Below, one piece after another: positions 14,816-24,900 of a DNA stretch of 38,326 nt. The notes under the pieces were generated by a model, which made no database searches, was not told the origin of the DNA, and worked only from the letters and a program-made list of their open reading frames with translations. The stretch lies in NCBI GenBank assembly GCA_038117205.1, contig JAYOFL010000035.1, positions 1 through 38,326 on the forward strand, read 5' to 3'. The stretch is from JAQBZY01 sp038117205. Lineage in GTDB: Bacteria; Pseudomonadota; Alphaproteobacteria; Rhodospirillales; Casp-alpha2. How positions within the stretch are numbered: the first letter of the stretch is position 1; the number at the start of each line of letters is the position of its first letter. The position numbers were made by a program, and so were the translations under genes.

Positions 14816-17206
14816 TTAATTGCTTTTTATCAATTTCCGTAATGCGTCCATGCCCGCCCGGTCGGCGAAGAGGGTTTCAGTGGCACCGGCAATCCGCTGG
14901 AAGTCGTCCAAGGTTTCGGGACTGTCGGACATCCAAGCCGCCGCGCGCGCCACGTACTGTGCCGCGTCGCGGCAAATCAGTTCTGAGAGCCCCATCCGCT
15001 TGTACATCCCGGCGGTATGCCGCCCGCGCATGAAGCGGCCGGGCGCCGTTACGATCGGCCGCCGGCAGGCGAACGCCTCGAGCGACGTTCGGCCGCCGGA
15101 CCAGGACGGCGGGTCCAAAAGCAGGCGCGCGCTCGCGATTTCCTTGAAAAACGCATCCCGGCCGAGACGCGGCAACATCGTGACGCGATCCGCGAATTCG
15201 AGGCCGGCGCGGCGGAAAGCACCGCTCAGGCGGTCCTGAAAGGCCCGGTTGATCGGCTCCTCCGGCAATTTGATGAACCGGAATTGCGCGCCCGGAACCC
15301 GCTTGGCGATTTCCACGACCAGATCGTCGAAGGACGGCAGAAGCTTGAACAGGCTCTGCGGGCAGAGAATCGCGGATCCGGCCTGCCGGCCGTCGATGCC
15401 GGCGGCTTCGGTGGGAAACGCGACGTCGACGGACAGGTTCGGCAGGCGAATCAGGGGCTCGGTGTAATGCTCATCCCCGTCTTCCGGCTCCATCGCGTCC
15501 GACGACAAGAAACCGTCGATGGCGGGCATGCCCGAAGTCACGGGATGCCCCCAGCTCATGTATTGCCGGGGCGCGAAGCGGAACGCCGCATGGAGCTGCG
15601 TCGGCGGGTCCATGCCGATATCCGGATAAATGACGACATCCAGGGCGGCGTCACGCATGGCCGTGAACAAGTCGGCATCGGAGCGGAACCCGCTCCGGAA
15701 ATTCGGGATCGCCGCCGCAAGCTCACCGATCGCATGGTCCCGCCGCGACCCCGTATAGAACACGAACGGCTCGAAATCCCCGTCGTTCAGCCCGTAAATC
15801 CAACTCTTGAAGAGCACGAACACCGTGTGCCAATGCAGGTTTGCGGACACGAAGCCGACCCTGGGGCGCGTACCGCCCCGGGGCTTGCCGGCATAATCCG
15901 CGAACTCGGGATGCGCGGCGTGGGCAATCTTCCGAACGATGGCAGCGAAACGGCGCTGCACCTCGCGATCGTTATGTCCCTGGTAGTGCAGCGTGAAGGG
16001 CGAGTAGTTCCGGACCGCCTCGATGTGCGCCGCGACGCGGGCCGGCGTCGACAGATCGAGGCTGTCCTCGATTTCCGCGAGACTGGCCAGCCACCGGCCG
16101 CGCTCGTCTTCCAGATGCTGTTCGGACTCGTAAATATGTGGCAGCGAAAACGCATGCCCCCAACGCGCCGCGATGTTCCCCGGATCCAGGATCGCCGCCC
16201 GACCGTAGGCATCGCGCGCCGCCATTTCGTCGCCGCGGCGCCGCTCGAACGCCGCCTTGACCCGATACCCATACGCATCGTTCGGAGATCGCGCCAATGC
16301 CTGGTCGATCCGCTTTCCCGCCTCTTCAAACCGGCCCTGCCGCATCAACGCCGCCGACAGGGAATAGGCCGCCTGTGCGAGGTCAGGGTCGGCCCGAAGC
16401 GCACTTTCGAGCGATTGCACGGCTTCTTCTGTCCGCCCCATCAGGAACAGGGCATTGCCGCGCTCCATATGGGACGCCGCGTCGTTCGGCGATGCGGCGA
16501 GCGCCATGTCCAAGGTACCGACAGCGGCGGCCAACGCGCCGCCCCGGAGCGCGATGGCGCCGATCTCGTGCAGGACTTTCGGCTGCCGGGCGGCCAGCGC
16601 CCGGGCGCGCTCAACGGTCGAGGCCACATCCGCGCCTGTCCGCACTTGTGCACGGGCCAAGGCGAGCCATCCGGGCAGGTTCGCCGGCATGGCGTCGAGG
16701 GCGACAGCGAGGTGCCGCATGGCGTTGGAATCGTCGCCTTTCCGCTCGAATATCATGCCGAGATTCAAATGCGCGTCCGTGAAGGCGGGTGCCCGCTCCA
16801 CCGCGGTCTGGAAATTCCGCACGGCGCCGTCCGCGTCGCCGGCGCGCAGGCGGCATAGTCCGAGGCCGTAATGCCCTTCCGGGTCGTTCGGCGTCAGGCG
16901 GCAGACCGCCTCGAAATCCGCCGTCGCCGTCGCGACGTTCCCCGCCGCCAAGTGGGCGTTGCCGCGGTTCTGGAAATACCTGGCGTCGTCGCCGACGAGT
17001 TGAACGGCGCGGTCGATGCATGCGACCGACCGTCCATTGTCTCCTTCCTGATAGGCGAGGATACCGAGCAGGTGCCAAGCCTCGGCGGCGTTCGCATCGG
17101 CCGCGATGACGGCTTCGTAGGCGCGCCGCGCCTCCGCGAGGCGACCCGCCCGGTGCAGTTCGAGGGCGCCGGCTAATGCCGCACCGTGACCATTTTCAGC
17201 CGGCAT
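14816..17206 (-). CDS. TPR protein with SPINDLY/O-GlcNAc-transferase-like (GT41) domain
   Basis: This 796-residue protein has about ten TPR repeats over residues 5-340 (for example AWHLLGILAYQEGDNGRSVACIDRAV). A C-terminal GT41-type region starts near residue 447. Typical signatures are RVGFVSANLHWH near 447-458, the SWGHPVTSGMPAIDGFLSSD segment near 555 matching the W-G-P-T-G-Y-D pattern of the family, a YTEPLIRLPNLSVD strand, and DPPSWSGGRTSLEAFACRRPIVT near 690. Eukaryotic relatives put GlcNAc or fucose on Ser/Thr of proteins; bacterial ones are mostly uncharacterised, though some act on adhesins or flagellin. ATG 17206 with GGGGCGGAA before it was chosen because the extra 44 codons upstream are not TPR-like. 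glmU/glmS lie about 6 kb away. It is divergent from gabD. Confidence 0.86.
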   Translation of the reverse strand: MPAENGHGAALAGALELHRAGRLAEARRAYEAVIAADANAAEAWHLLGILAYQEGDNGRSVACIDRAVQLVGDDARYFQNRGNAHLAAGNVATATADFEAVCRLTPNDPEGHYGLGLCRLRAGDADGAVRNFQTAVERAPAFTDAHLNLGMIFERKGDDSNAMRHLAVALDAMPANLPGWLALARAQVRTGADVASTVERARALAARQPKVLHEIGAIALRGGALAAAVGTLDMALAASPNDAASHMERGNALFLMGRTEEAVQSLESALRADPDLAQAAYSLSAALMRQGRFEEAGKRIDQALARSPNDAYGYRVKAAFERRRGDEMAARDAYGRAAILDPGNIAARWGHAFSLPHIYESEQHLEDERGRWLASLAEIEDSLDLSTPARVAAHIEAVRNYSPFTLHYQGHNDREVQRRFAAIVRKIAHAAHPEFADYAGKPRGGTRPRVGFVSANLHWHTVFVLFKSWIYGLNDGDFEPFVFYTGSRRDHAIGELAAAIPNFRSGFRSDADLFTAMRDAALDVVIYPDIGMDPPTQLHAAFRFAPRQYMSWGHPVTSGMPAIDGFLSSDAMEPEDGDEHYTEPLIRLPNLSVDVAFPTEAAGIDGRQAGSAILCPQSLFKLLPSFDDLVVEIAKRVPGAQFRFIKLPEEPINRAFQDRLSGAFRRAGLEFADRVTMLPRLGRDAFFKEIASARLLLDPPSWSGGRTSLEAFACRRPIVTAPGRFMRGRHTAGMYKRMGLSELICRDAAQYVARAAAWMSDSPETLDDFQRIAGATETLFADRAGMDALRKLIKSN

Positions 17207-17396
17207 GTTTCCGCCCCACGCTTCGGTCCCGCCGCAAACATATCGTCTCGCTCCGGCATTGGAAATACGACCGCGAGCAGGTTGCGCCCTTGCGGACAAC
17301 ACGCTAAGACCCGGACACCCCGCCCGGGAAAATATCAACGAATACGATAACCGCGGCCTCGGTCATTCCGGCCGCCAACGTTCGGAGGATTCGCTC

Positions 17397-18851
17397 ATGC
17401 AACTCAAGGATTCCGGTCTTTTCCGCCAACAATGCTTCGTCGCGGGCCAATGGATCGACGCCGATTCCAAAGAGACCATCGACGTCACGAACCCGGCGAC
17501 CGGCGCCAAGCTCGGCACCATTCCGAAGATGGGCGCCGCCGAGACCCGCCGCGCCATCGAGGCCGCCGACGCCGCCTGGGGCGCGTGGCGCGCCAAAACC
17601 GCCAAGGAGCGCGCCGCCGTTCTCCGGAAGTGGTTCGAACTGATGATGGCGAACCAGGACGACCTGGCGACCATCATGACCGCCGAACAGGGCAAACCCT
17701 TCGCCGAGGCCAAGGGCGAGGTCGGCTACGCGGCGTCGTTCATCGAGTGGTTCGCCGAGGAAGGCAAGCGCATCTACGGCGACACCATCCCGCAGCACGG
17801 CGCCGACAAGCGCATCGTCATCATCAAGGAACCGGTCGGCGTCGTCGCCTCGATCACGCCCTGGAACTTCCCGGCCGCCATGATCACCCGCAAGGCCGGC
17901 CCGGCGCTGGCGGCGGGCTGCCCGATCGTCATCAAGCCGGCGACGGAAACCCCCTACTCGGCCCTGGCGCTGGCGGTGCTGGCGGAACGCGCCGGCGTGC
18001 CGAGCGGTCTCTTGAGCGTCATCACCGGCTCGGCCCGCGACATCGGCGGCGAGCTGACCGGCAACCCGACGGTCAGGAAGCTCTCCTTCACCGGCTCCAC
18101 CGAGGTCGGCAAGGTCCTGCTGGAACAGTGCGCCAAGACCGTCAAGAAGGTGTCGATGGAGCTCGGCGGCAACGCACCCTTCATCGTCTTCGACGACGCG
18201 GATTTGGATGCCGCCGTCGCCGGCGCCATCGCGTCGAAGTACCGCAACACCGGCCAGACTTGCGTCTGCGCCAACCGGCTCTACGTGCAGGACGGCGTCT
18301 ACGACGACTTCGTCTCGCGCCTTTCGCAGGCGGTTTCCGGCCTCAAGGTCGGCGACGGCCTGAAGGGCGAGACGCAGCAGGGCCCGCTGATCAACATGGC
18401 CGCCGTCGAGAAGGTCGAGGAACACGTGGACGACGCCAAGTCGAAGGGGGCCCGCGTGGTGCTCGGCGGCAAGCGGCATGCCCTCGGCGGTTCCTTCTAT
18501 GAGCCCACCATCCTCGCCGACGTCACCCAGGATATGAAGGTCGCCAGGGAGGAGACGTTCGGGCCGGTGGCGCCGATCTTCCGCTTCAAAGACGACGCCC
18601 AGGTCATCGAGTGGGCCAACGACACGGAATTCGGCCTCGCCGCCTACTTCTATTCCCGCGACATCGGCCGCGTCTGGAAGACCGCCGAGGCGCTGGAATA
18701 CGGCATCGTCGGCATCAACGAGGGCATCATCTCGACCGAGGTGGCGCCGTTCGGCGGCATGAAGGAATCCGGCATGGGCCGCGAGGGCTCCAAGTACGGC
18801 ATCGAGGAGTTCGTCGAGATCAAGTACCTCTGCATGGGCGGCATTCGCTGA
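17397..18851 (+). CDS. gabD: NAD(P)-dependent succinate-semialdehyde dehydrogenase
   Basis: This 484-residue enzyme oxidises succinate semialdehyde to succinate, feeding GABA breakdown into the TCA cycle. It has the full aldehyde dehydrogenase layout: ITPWNFPAAMITRKAGPALAAG near residues 152-172, the NAD-binding SFTGSTEVG near 230, catalytic Glu in MELGGNAPF near 256, and catalytic Cys in NTGQTCVCANR near 290. A late AREETFGPVAPIFRF motif is also present. The ending GIVGINEGIISTEVAPFGGMKESGMGREG is typical of GabD. The length equals the usual 480-485. GGAGGA 7 bases before ATG 17397 supports this start; the frame is open 64 codons further upstream without family features. It is followed by a strong terminator, so it is probably monocistronic. 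Other semialdehydes could be substrates. Confidence 0.93.
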   Translation: MQLKDSGLFRQQCFVAGQWIDADSKETIDVTNPATGAKLGTIPKMGAAETRRAIEAADAAWGAWRAKTAKERAAVLRKWFELMMANQDDLATIMTAEQGKPFAEAKGEVGYAASFIEWFAEEGKRIYGDTIPQHGADKRIVIIKEPVGVVASITPWNFPAAMITRKAGPALAAGCPIVIKPATETPYSALALAVLAERAGVPSGLLSVITGSARDIGGELTGNPTVRKLSFTGSTEVGKVLLEQCAKTVKKVSMELGGNAPFIVFDDADLDAAVAGAIASKYRNTGQTCVCANRLYVQDGVYDDFVSRLSQAVSGLKVGDGLKGETQQGPLINMAAVEKVEEHVDDAKSKGARVVLGGKRHALGGSFYEPTILADVTQDMKVAREETFGPVAPIFRFKDDAQVIEWANDTEFGLAAYFYSRDIGRVWKTAEALEYGIVGINEGIISTEVAPFGGMKESGMGREGSKYGIEEFVEIKYLCMGGIR

Positions 18852-18886
18852 GCCGATCGCTCCCATCGGAACAAACCATCGTGAAG

Positions 18887-18919
18887 GGGCTGGCCGGTAG
18901 ACCGGCCGGCCCTTATTTA
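18887..18919 (+). terminator. Intrinsic terminator of gabD
   Basis: A 12-bp stem (GGGCTGGCCGGT / ACCGGCCGGCCC, one G-T pair) with an AG loop is followed by TTATTTA, 35 bases after the gabD stop codon. It separates gabD from gor. Confidence 0.85.
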
Positions 18920-18956
18920 TGTCCAATCGCGGGAATGTAACGACGAGGAGCGAGCC

Positions 18957-20324
18957 ATGGCCGCCTACGACTACGACATGATCACCATCGGCGGCGGGTC
19001 CGGCGGCGTCCGGGCGTCGCGCTTTTCGGCGCAGCGCTACGGCAAGAAGGTCGCCGTGATCGAGAACATGCGCATCGGCGGCACCTGCGTCATGCGCGGC
19101 TGCGTGCCGAAGAAGCTGCTGGTGTACGGCGCGCATTTCGCCGAGGACTTCGAGGACGCCGCGGGCTTCGGCTGGCAGGTCGGCCAGAGCAAGCACCACT
19201 GGCCCGACCTGATGGCGGCCAAGCGTAAGGAACTGGACCGGCTGGAGGGCGTCTATCACCGCTTGCTCAGGGACGCAGGCGTCGATGAGATCACCGGTAC
19301 CGGCAAGATCGTCGATCCGCACACCGTCGAGGTCGACGGCAAGACCTACACCGCCGAACACATCCTGGTCGCCACCGGCGGCTGGCCGACCCTGCCCGGC
19401 GTGCCCGGCGTCGAACACGCCATCACGTCGAACGAGGCGCTCGATCTGGAACATCTGCCGGAGCGGATCGTCATCGTCGGCGGCGGCTACATCGCCGTCG
19501 AGTTCGCCGGCATCTTCAATGCGCTCGGCGCCAAGGTCACGGAGATCATCCGCGCCGACAACATCCTGCGCGGTTTCGACATGACCATGCGCGAGGCGCT
19601 GCGCGACGAGATGACCAAGAAGGGCATCGAAATCCTCTCCGAATGTCAGGTGCAATCCATCGAGAAGACGGCGAAGGGGTTCTCGATCCGGCTCGACCAG
19701 GACGACTTCATCGAGGCCGACCTCGTTATGTACGCCACCGGCCGCGCGCCCAATTCCCGGAACATCGGGCTGGAGGCCGTCGGCGTCGAGATGGACAAGG
19801 GCGGCGCCATCAAGGTCGACGCCTATTCGCACACCAACGTTCAGAGCATCCACGCCATCGGCGACGTCACCGACCGCATCCAGCTGACGCCGGTGGCGCT
19901 GGCGGAAGGCATGGCGCTGGCGCACACGATCTTCGGCGGCAAACCGACCAGCGTCGATTACGGCAACGTGCCGTCGGCCGTCTTCTCGCAGCCGCCCATC
20001 GGCACCGTCGGCATGACCGAGGCTCAGGCGCGGGAAAACCACCGGGTCGCCATTTTCCTGTCGCGCTTCCGGGCCATGAAGCACACGCTGTCGGGCCGTG
20101 ACGAGCACTCGGTGATGAAACTGATCGTCGACAAGGACACCGACCGCATCCTCGGCGCGCACATGCTGGGCGCCGACGCGCCGGAAATCATCCAGGGCAT
20201 CGCCATCGCCATCAAGGCCGGCGCCACCAAGGCGCATTTCGACGCCACCATCGGCATCCACCCGACGGCGGCGGAAGAATTCGTCACCATGCGGACGCCC
20301 TTGCCGGAAAACGTCGACGCCTAA
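18957..20324 (+). CDS. gor: Glutathione-disulfide reductase
   Basis: This 455-residue cytosolic flavoenzyme reduces glutathione disulfide with NADPH. It shows the FAD-binding GGGSGGVRASR near residue 12, the redox-active disulfide in GGTCVMRGCVPKKLL near residues 41-54, the second dinucleotide-binding GGGYIAVEFAGIF near 178, and HAIGDVTDRIQLTPVALAEG near 300. The C-terminal IGIHPTAAEEFVTMR carries the His-Glu acid-base pair. Length is normal. GAGGAGCG before the ATG gives a strong ribosome-binding site. The gabD terminator upstream implies its own promoter within 18920-18950, but no clear hexamers are visible. A hairpin (20363-20390) follows in the 3' gap. Confidence 0.95.
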   Translation: MAAYDYDMITIGGGSGGVRASRFSAQRYGKKVAVIENMRIGGTCVMRGCVPKKLLVYGAHFAEDFEDAAGFGWQVGQSKHHWPDLMAAKRKELDRLEGVYHRLLRDAGVDEITGTGKIVDPHTVEVDGKTYTAEHILVATGGWPTLPGVPGVEHAITSNEALDLEHLPERIVIVGGGYIAVEFAGIFNALGAKVTEIIRADNILRGFDMTMREALRDEMTKKGIEILSECQVQSIEKTAKGFSIRLDQDDFIEADLVMYATGRAPNSRNIGLEAVGVEMDKGGAIKVDAYSHTNVQSIHAIGDVTDRIQLTPVALAEGMALAHTIFGGKPTSVDYGNVPSAVFSQPPIGTVGMTEAQARENHRVAIFLSRFRAMKHTLSGRDEHSVMKLIVDKDTDRILGAHMLGADAPEIIQGIAIAIKAGATKAHFDATIGIHPTAAEEFVTMRTPLPENVDA

Positions 20325-20362
20325 TCGACACCAGATCGCCACCTGATCCGCAACGCTTTCAC

Positions 20363-20390
20363 CGCGAAACCGACGATGTTACGTTTCGCG
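20363..20390. other. Inverted repeat between gor and the TPR-oxygenase gene
   Basis: CGCGAAAC and GTTTCGCG form an 8-bp inverted repeat around a 12-base loop. There is no T-run, so a terminator is uncertain; an operator or mRNA hairpin is possible. Confidence 0.4.
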
Positions 20391-20450
20391 CCGGCGACGG
20401 GCCCTCGGTGTGACAGGGGCGCGACAGGGATGTGATTGGAACCGCGCGGC

Positions 20451-21980
20451 ATGAATCCAAGCTTCGACGCCCGGGCCGCGATTCTGGCGATTGAAAAGGC
20501 GCTCTCGGCCGGCGACCTCAATGCCGCCGAAAAATCCGTGACGAACCTGCTGGCGGAAGCGCCCGGAAATCCGGCCGCATACTATTTCCAATCCATTCTG
20601 CATTGGCAGCGGAACCGCCACGCCGACGCCATTCAATGGCTCCGCCGCGCCGAGAAGGCGGCGCCGACGGAACCGAGATTTCCCTTCGAGCTGTCGCAGA
20701 TGCTGCACGCGATGGGCGATCCGGACGGCGCCATTGAAGCGATGCGGCGAACCGCCGAGTTAGCGCCATCGGCGCCGGAGCCGATCATCAATCTCGGCGC
20801 CCTGCAATTGCAGGCCGGCCAGCATGCCGACGCCGCCGCCACGCTGGAAATGGCGGCGCGGTCGTTCCCGGCACGGGCCGACGCGCACTTCAACCTCGGC
20901 GTCGCCTTCAAGCACCTCGGGCGGCTCGGCGACGCCAGAGAGGCCTATGCCAAGGCCGCCGCCCTCGACCCGGCCAATCCGCAGTATCAATTCGCGCTCG
21001 GAAACCTTCTGATCGAGGTGCAAGCGTATGGCGAGGCCGTCGATGTCCTGGCGCCGCTCAGCCGGCAGCATCCTAACGAGCTCGAAATCGTCGAGCGGCT
21101 CGGCTTCGCCCCGGCGCAAACCGGTGACGCCAAGGCCGCCGGCGAATTGCACGCCCGCATCCTGGCCGCCCAGCCGGACAACGTGCCGATCCGCCAGCGC
21201 CTGATGTACAACCAGATGCAACTCGGCGACTGGCCGGGCGCCGCCGACAATTGCCGCCGCATCCTCGCCGCCGATCCCGGAAACATCGCCACCCTGGGCT
21301 ATCGGAAATTCATCCGCCGGGAAGCTCCCGACGAAACAGCCGACGACGGCGCGGACATCTATGCGCCGTCCACGTGGGTCCGCACCATGCGCCTCCCGAC
21401 GCCGCCCGGCTTCGCGTCGTTGGCCGCGTTCAACGAGCAACTATCGGCGGAGATCCTCGACGCCGCGCGCCGCCAGCAACCGGCGCCCGCCATCTCGCTG
21501 CACAACGGCAAGATCGTTTCCAACCTGAAGGACTGCGAGGGCGACGCCATCGCGGCGCTGGTTCGCGCCATCGAGGAGACGGTCGGACAATACATTCCGG
21601 GATACGACGCGCCTTTCGCGACGCCGTGGACGGCGCGCCGGCCGGCCGCCTGGGAGACCTACATCTGGTCCACCGTGCTGCAATCGGAAGGGTTCCAGAA
21701 CTCGCACATGCATCCGAGCGCGTGGCTGTCGGGCGTCTATTACGCGCGGTTGCCCTCGACCCTCGGCGGCGGCGACGGACACGACGGCTGGCTGGAATTC
21801 GGACGCGCGCCGGAACGGCTGGCGACGACGCAAACGGACGACGTCGATTTCGTCGAACCGGAGGCGGGCCTGCTGGTGCTGTTTCCGTCCTATCTGCACC
21901 ACCGGACGGTGCCGTTCACCAGCGACGACCGGCGCATCTCGATCGCCTTCGACTGCGAGCCTAAGCCCGCCGGCGCCTAG
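20451..21980 (+). CDS. TPR protein fused to C-terminal 2OG-Fe(II) oxygenase domain
   Basis: This 509-residue protein joins an N-terminal TPR array (about residues 5-280, for example AHFNLGVAFKHLGRLGDAREAYAKA) to a C-terminal domain of the same 2OG oxygenase family as the genes at 4167 and 4832. The domain carries H419-M-H421-PSAWLSGVYY, the distal H484 in YLHHRTV, and an RRISIAFD segment with the presumed 2-oxoglutarate-binding Arg. A variable insert (about 285-400) links the halves. A TTG start 5 codons upstream has AGGGA in front of it and cannot be excluded; ATG 20451 is preferred as the stronger codon. The last four bases (CTAG) overlap the end of the convergent cyclase gene. The fusion indicates that TPR and oxygenase parts work together; the substrate is unknown. 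Confidence 0.82.
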   Translation: MNPSFDARAAILAIEKALSAGDLNAAEKSVTNLLAEAPGNPAAYYFQSILHWQRNRHADAIQWLRRAEKAAPTEPRFPFELSQMLHAMGDPDGAIEAMRRTAELAPSAPEPIINLGALQLQAGQHADAAATLEMAARSFPARADAHFNLGVAFKHLGRLGDAREAYAKAAALDPANPQYQFALGNLLIEVQAYGEAVDVLAPLSRQHPNELEIVERLGFAPAQTGDAKAAGELHARILAAQPDNVPIRQRLMYNQMQLGDWPGAADNCRRILAADPGNIATLGYRKFIRREAPDETADDGADIYAPSTWVRTMRLPTPPGFASLAAFNEQLSAEILDAARRQQPAPAISLHNGKIVSNLKDCEGDAIAALVRAIEETVGQYIPGYDAPFATPWTARRPAAWETYIWSTVLQSEGFQNSHMHPSAWLSGVYYARLPSTLGGGDGHDGWLEFGRAPERLATTQTDDVDFVEPEAGLLVLFPSYLHHRTVPFTSDDRRISIAFDCEPKPAGA

Positions 21981-24900
21981 TCGTCCGCCGCCGACTTGCC
22001 GGCACCCTCGCGCAGACGCCGCACGATCTCTTCCAGTTGCTCCGCCGTCGTTCGGCGGTCCTGGGCGCCCAGGTATTTCATATCGACGAACAGCCTGAGC
22101 CCCTCGACTTCGCGGCGGATGAAGCGGTCTTCAGTCTCGACGTTCTCGTGAATGCCGGCGACTTGGTAGGGCGTGATCTCGCGGTGGATCCCCTTGACGT
22201 GGATCGGGTCCTTGGCGACCGCCTTGAAGTGGTCGCGGACGAGCAGGTACGTCTCCTGCGACAGCATGACGCCGTCCGGCTCGAATGCACTCTCCAGCCG
22301 CGCCGCCAGGTTCACCTCGCCGCCGATGATGGTGTAGTCCATGCGCTGGTCGGAACCGAAGTTGCCGACGTTGCAATAGCCGGTGTTGATGCCGATACGC
22401 ATGTGGAACGCCTTCTCGTAGCCCATGCCGGCCCATTTCTCGCGCAGCGCCACCATGTAACGCTGCATGGCGACGGCCATCCGCACGCAGGTGAGCGCGT
22501 CCTCGCGCACGCCCTTGGTTTCCGGGTCGCCGAAGAACATCAACATGGCGTCGCCGACGTACTTGTCGATGGTGGCGCCGAACTCCAGGGCGATCACCGA
22601 CATCTCGGTCAGGTAGTCGTTGAGAAGGAACGTCAGGTCTTCCGGCTCCATGTCGTCGGTGGTCGCCGTGAAGTCCTTGATGTCCGAGAAGAAGACGGTG
22701 AGCTTCTTTCGTTCGGTCGTCAGTTCGACGGAGCGCTGGCCGTAGATGATCTGCTCGTAGACCTGCGGCGAGAGATATCTGGACAGCTGATCGGAAATCC
22801 GCTGCAGGGTGGCGTTGTGCCGGGCGATCTCGATATCGGCCGCCTTGCGGTCCGTGATGTCGTTGACGATGCCGATGATGCCGCCGTCCGAGGTCTTCGC
22901 TCGGTGCACCTCGAGAATGCGCCCGCCCGCCACCGTGTCCTCGACGCGGGATTCCGGGTCCGACAGATAGTTCTGCACGCGCGCCTCGACCAGTTCCGCC
23001 GCATCGCCGTCGCCGTACTCGCCGCGCTTGGCGCGTGCTTCCAGGACCCGCCGGAACGGCTGGCCGGGCACGATGAGCCTTGGCGACACATCGTAGAATT
23101 CCCGGAACTTGTCGTTGGCGAGAACGATGTTGAAGTCGGCGTCGACCATGAAGATGCCGCCCGACATGTTGTCGAGGGCGCTCTGTAGCTGGCGTTCTTT
23201 TTCGGCGAGACCGATCTCGGCGCGCTTGCGCGCCGTCACGTCGGTATAGGTGGAGACGAAGCCGCCGCCCGGCATGGGGCCGCCCTTGACCTCGATGTAG
23301 CGGCCGTCCGGGCGCAGCCGCTCGAACGAATGATGCTCGAACTTGCGCGCCCGCTCGATCATGAATTGGAAGACCGCTTCCGGGTCGTCGCCGTGTTCGG
23401 CGAATTCGTTGCGCGAGATGTCGAAGCGCATGAAATCGGCGAACGGCCGGCCGGTTTCGCCGAGCTCGAGCGGATAGCCGCGAATTTCCAGGAACTTGAA
23501 GTTCCAGGCGACGAGCTTCAACTCGCGATCGAACGCGGCGAGGCCCTGGTCCATGGAATCCAGGACCGCCTGCAACAGCGCGGACTTTTCCTCGATCTCG
23601 CGCCGGCTCTTCCGCAACTTGCGCTCGGCGCGCTCGCGCGCCGTGATGTCGCGGATCGAAACCGCCATCAGCAGTCCTTCCGACGTATTGATCGGACTGA
23701 AACTGATTTCGATCGGAAATTCATCGCCTGCCTTGCGGCGCCCGACCAGACGGCCGCCGTCGCCGCTTTCCGTCGAGACCTGCCCGTGCAGCGCCCGCAA
23801 GCCCGACGGCACGAGGGTCTCGGCGCTTTCGCCGATCAGCTCCTGCTTCGAGAAACCGAACAGCAGTTCGCATTGGCGGTTGACCAGATAGATGATTCCG
23901 TCGCCGTCGAGGATCAGCGTGGCGTCCGGCGTCGATTCCATCAGCGAGCGGAACCATTTCTCGTTGTCGGCGACCTTGCGCATGGTGGCGTCGAGTTGTT
24001 GGGCGATTTCCGCCACATCGCGGGCCATGACGCCGATTTCGTCGCGGCGGCTTTCCAGTTCCGACGTCCGCCAGTGATGCGTCGTGCCGAATTCGTGAAA
24101 CTGCCGCGTCAGCCGGCCGAGCGGTGCCGTGATCATGCGCGCCGCCGCAAAACCGATGGCGATGACGAGGGCGCCGGCGACCAAGCCGACGTGAATGGCA
24201 TGGCGGCGAAGCTCGGCGATCGGTTCGGCGATTTCCGCGAGATTGCGTTCCGCCAGGATGTTCCAGCGCACGCCCATGAAGAGAAACGGCGCATATGCCG
24301 ACAATACTGGCTCGCCCCTGTAATTGACCGATTCCCGAACGCCGGATTCGCCCAACTGACCGCGCCGCACGGTTTCCGGATCTATCCGGACCCGCAACAG
24401 GGTCGATTCGTCGGCGATCCGGGAATCGCTCCGCATCAGGCCGTCTTCGCCGATGAGATATGTCTCCCCGGAGGTACCGAGCGCCGTCGCCTCCTGCATG
24501 ATGGCGTTGATCCGGGAGATCGGCATCTGCATGACGACGACGCCGACGACGCGGCCGTCCAGGAAAATACGCCGCGCCACGAATGCCGCCGGCTTGCCCG
24601 CGGACGGCGCGTAAAAATCGTAATCCTCGAAAACGTCGGGTTCCGCGTCCGACGTCCGGAGCGAACGGACGAACGCCTTGGCGAGGCCGGTGTCGCGCCA
24701 GGCGTCTGTATAAAGGTTGGCCGCGAAATCCACCTCCTTCATCGCCGTGTAGACGACGTCGCCCTGCGGCGTCACCAGGAAGACGTCATGGTAGCCCTTG
24801 AGCGTGGCGATGAGGTGAAACCAGCGGTGAAACGAATCGTGCGTGCGGGCATAGGCGCCGAACGGGACCGGCGCGACGTGCGACAGGACCGCGCCGGCGC

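Noticed and set aside
17304..20342. A 1012-codon open frame on the minus strand opposite gabD and gor
   Set aside because: It is a high-GC antisense shadow: its translation is Asp/Arg/Gly/Val-rich with no family features, while the plus-strand frames are textbook GabD and Gor.
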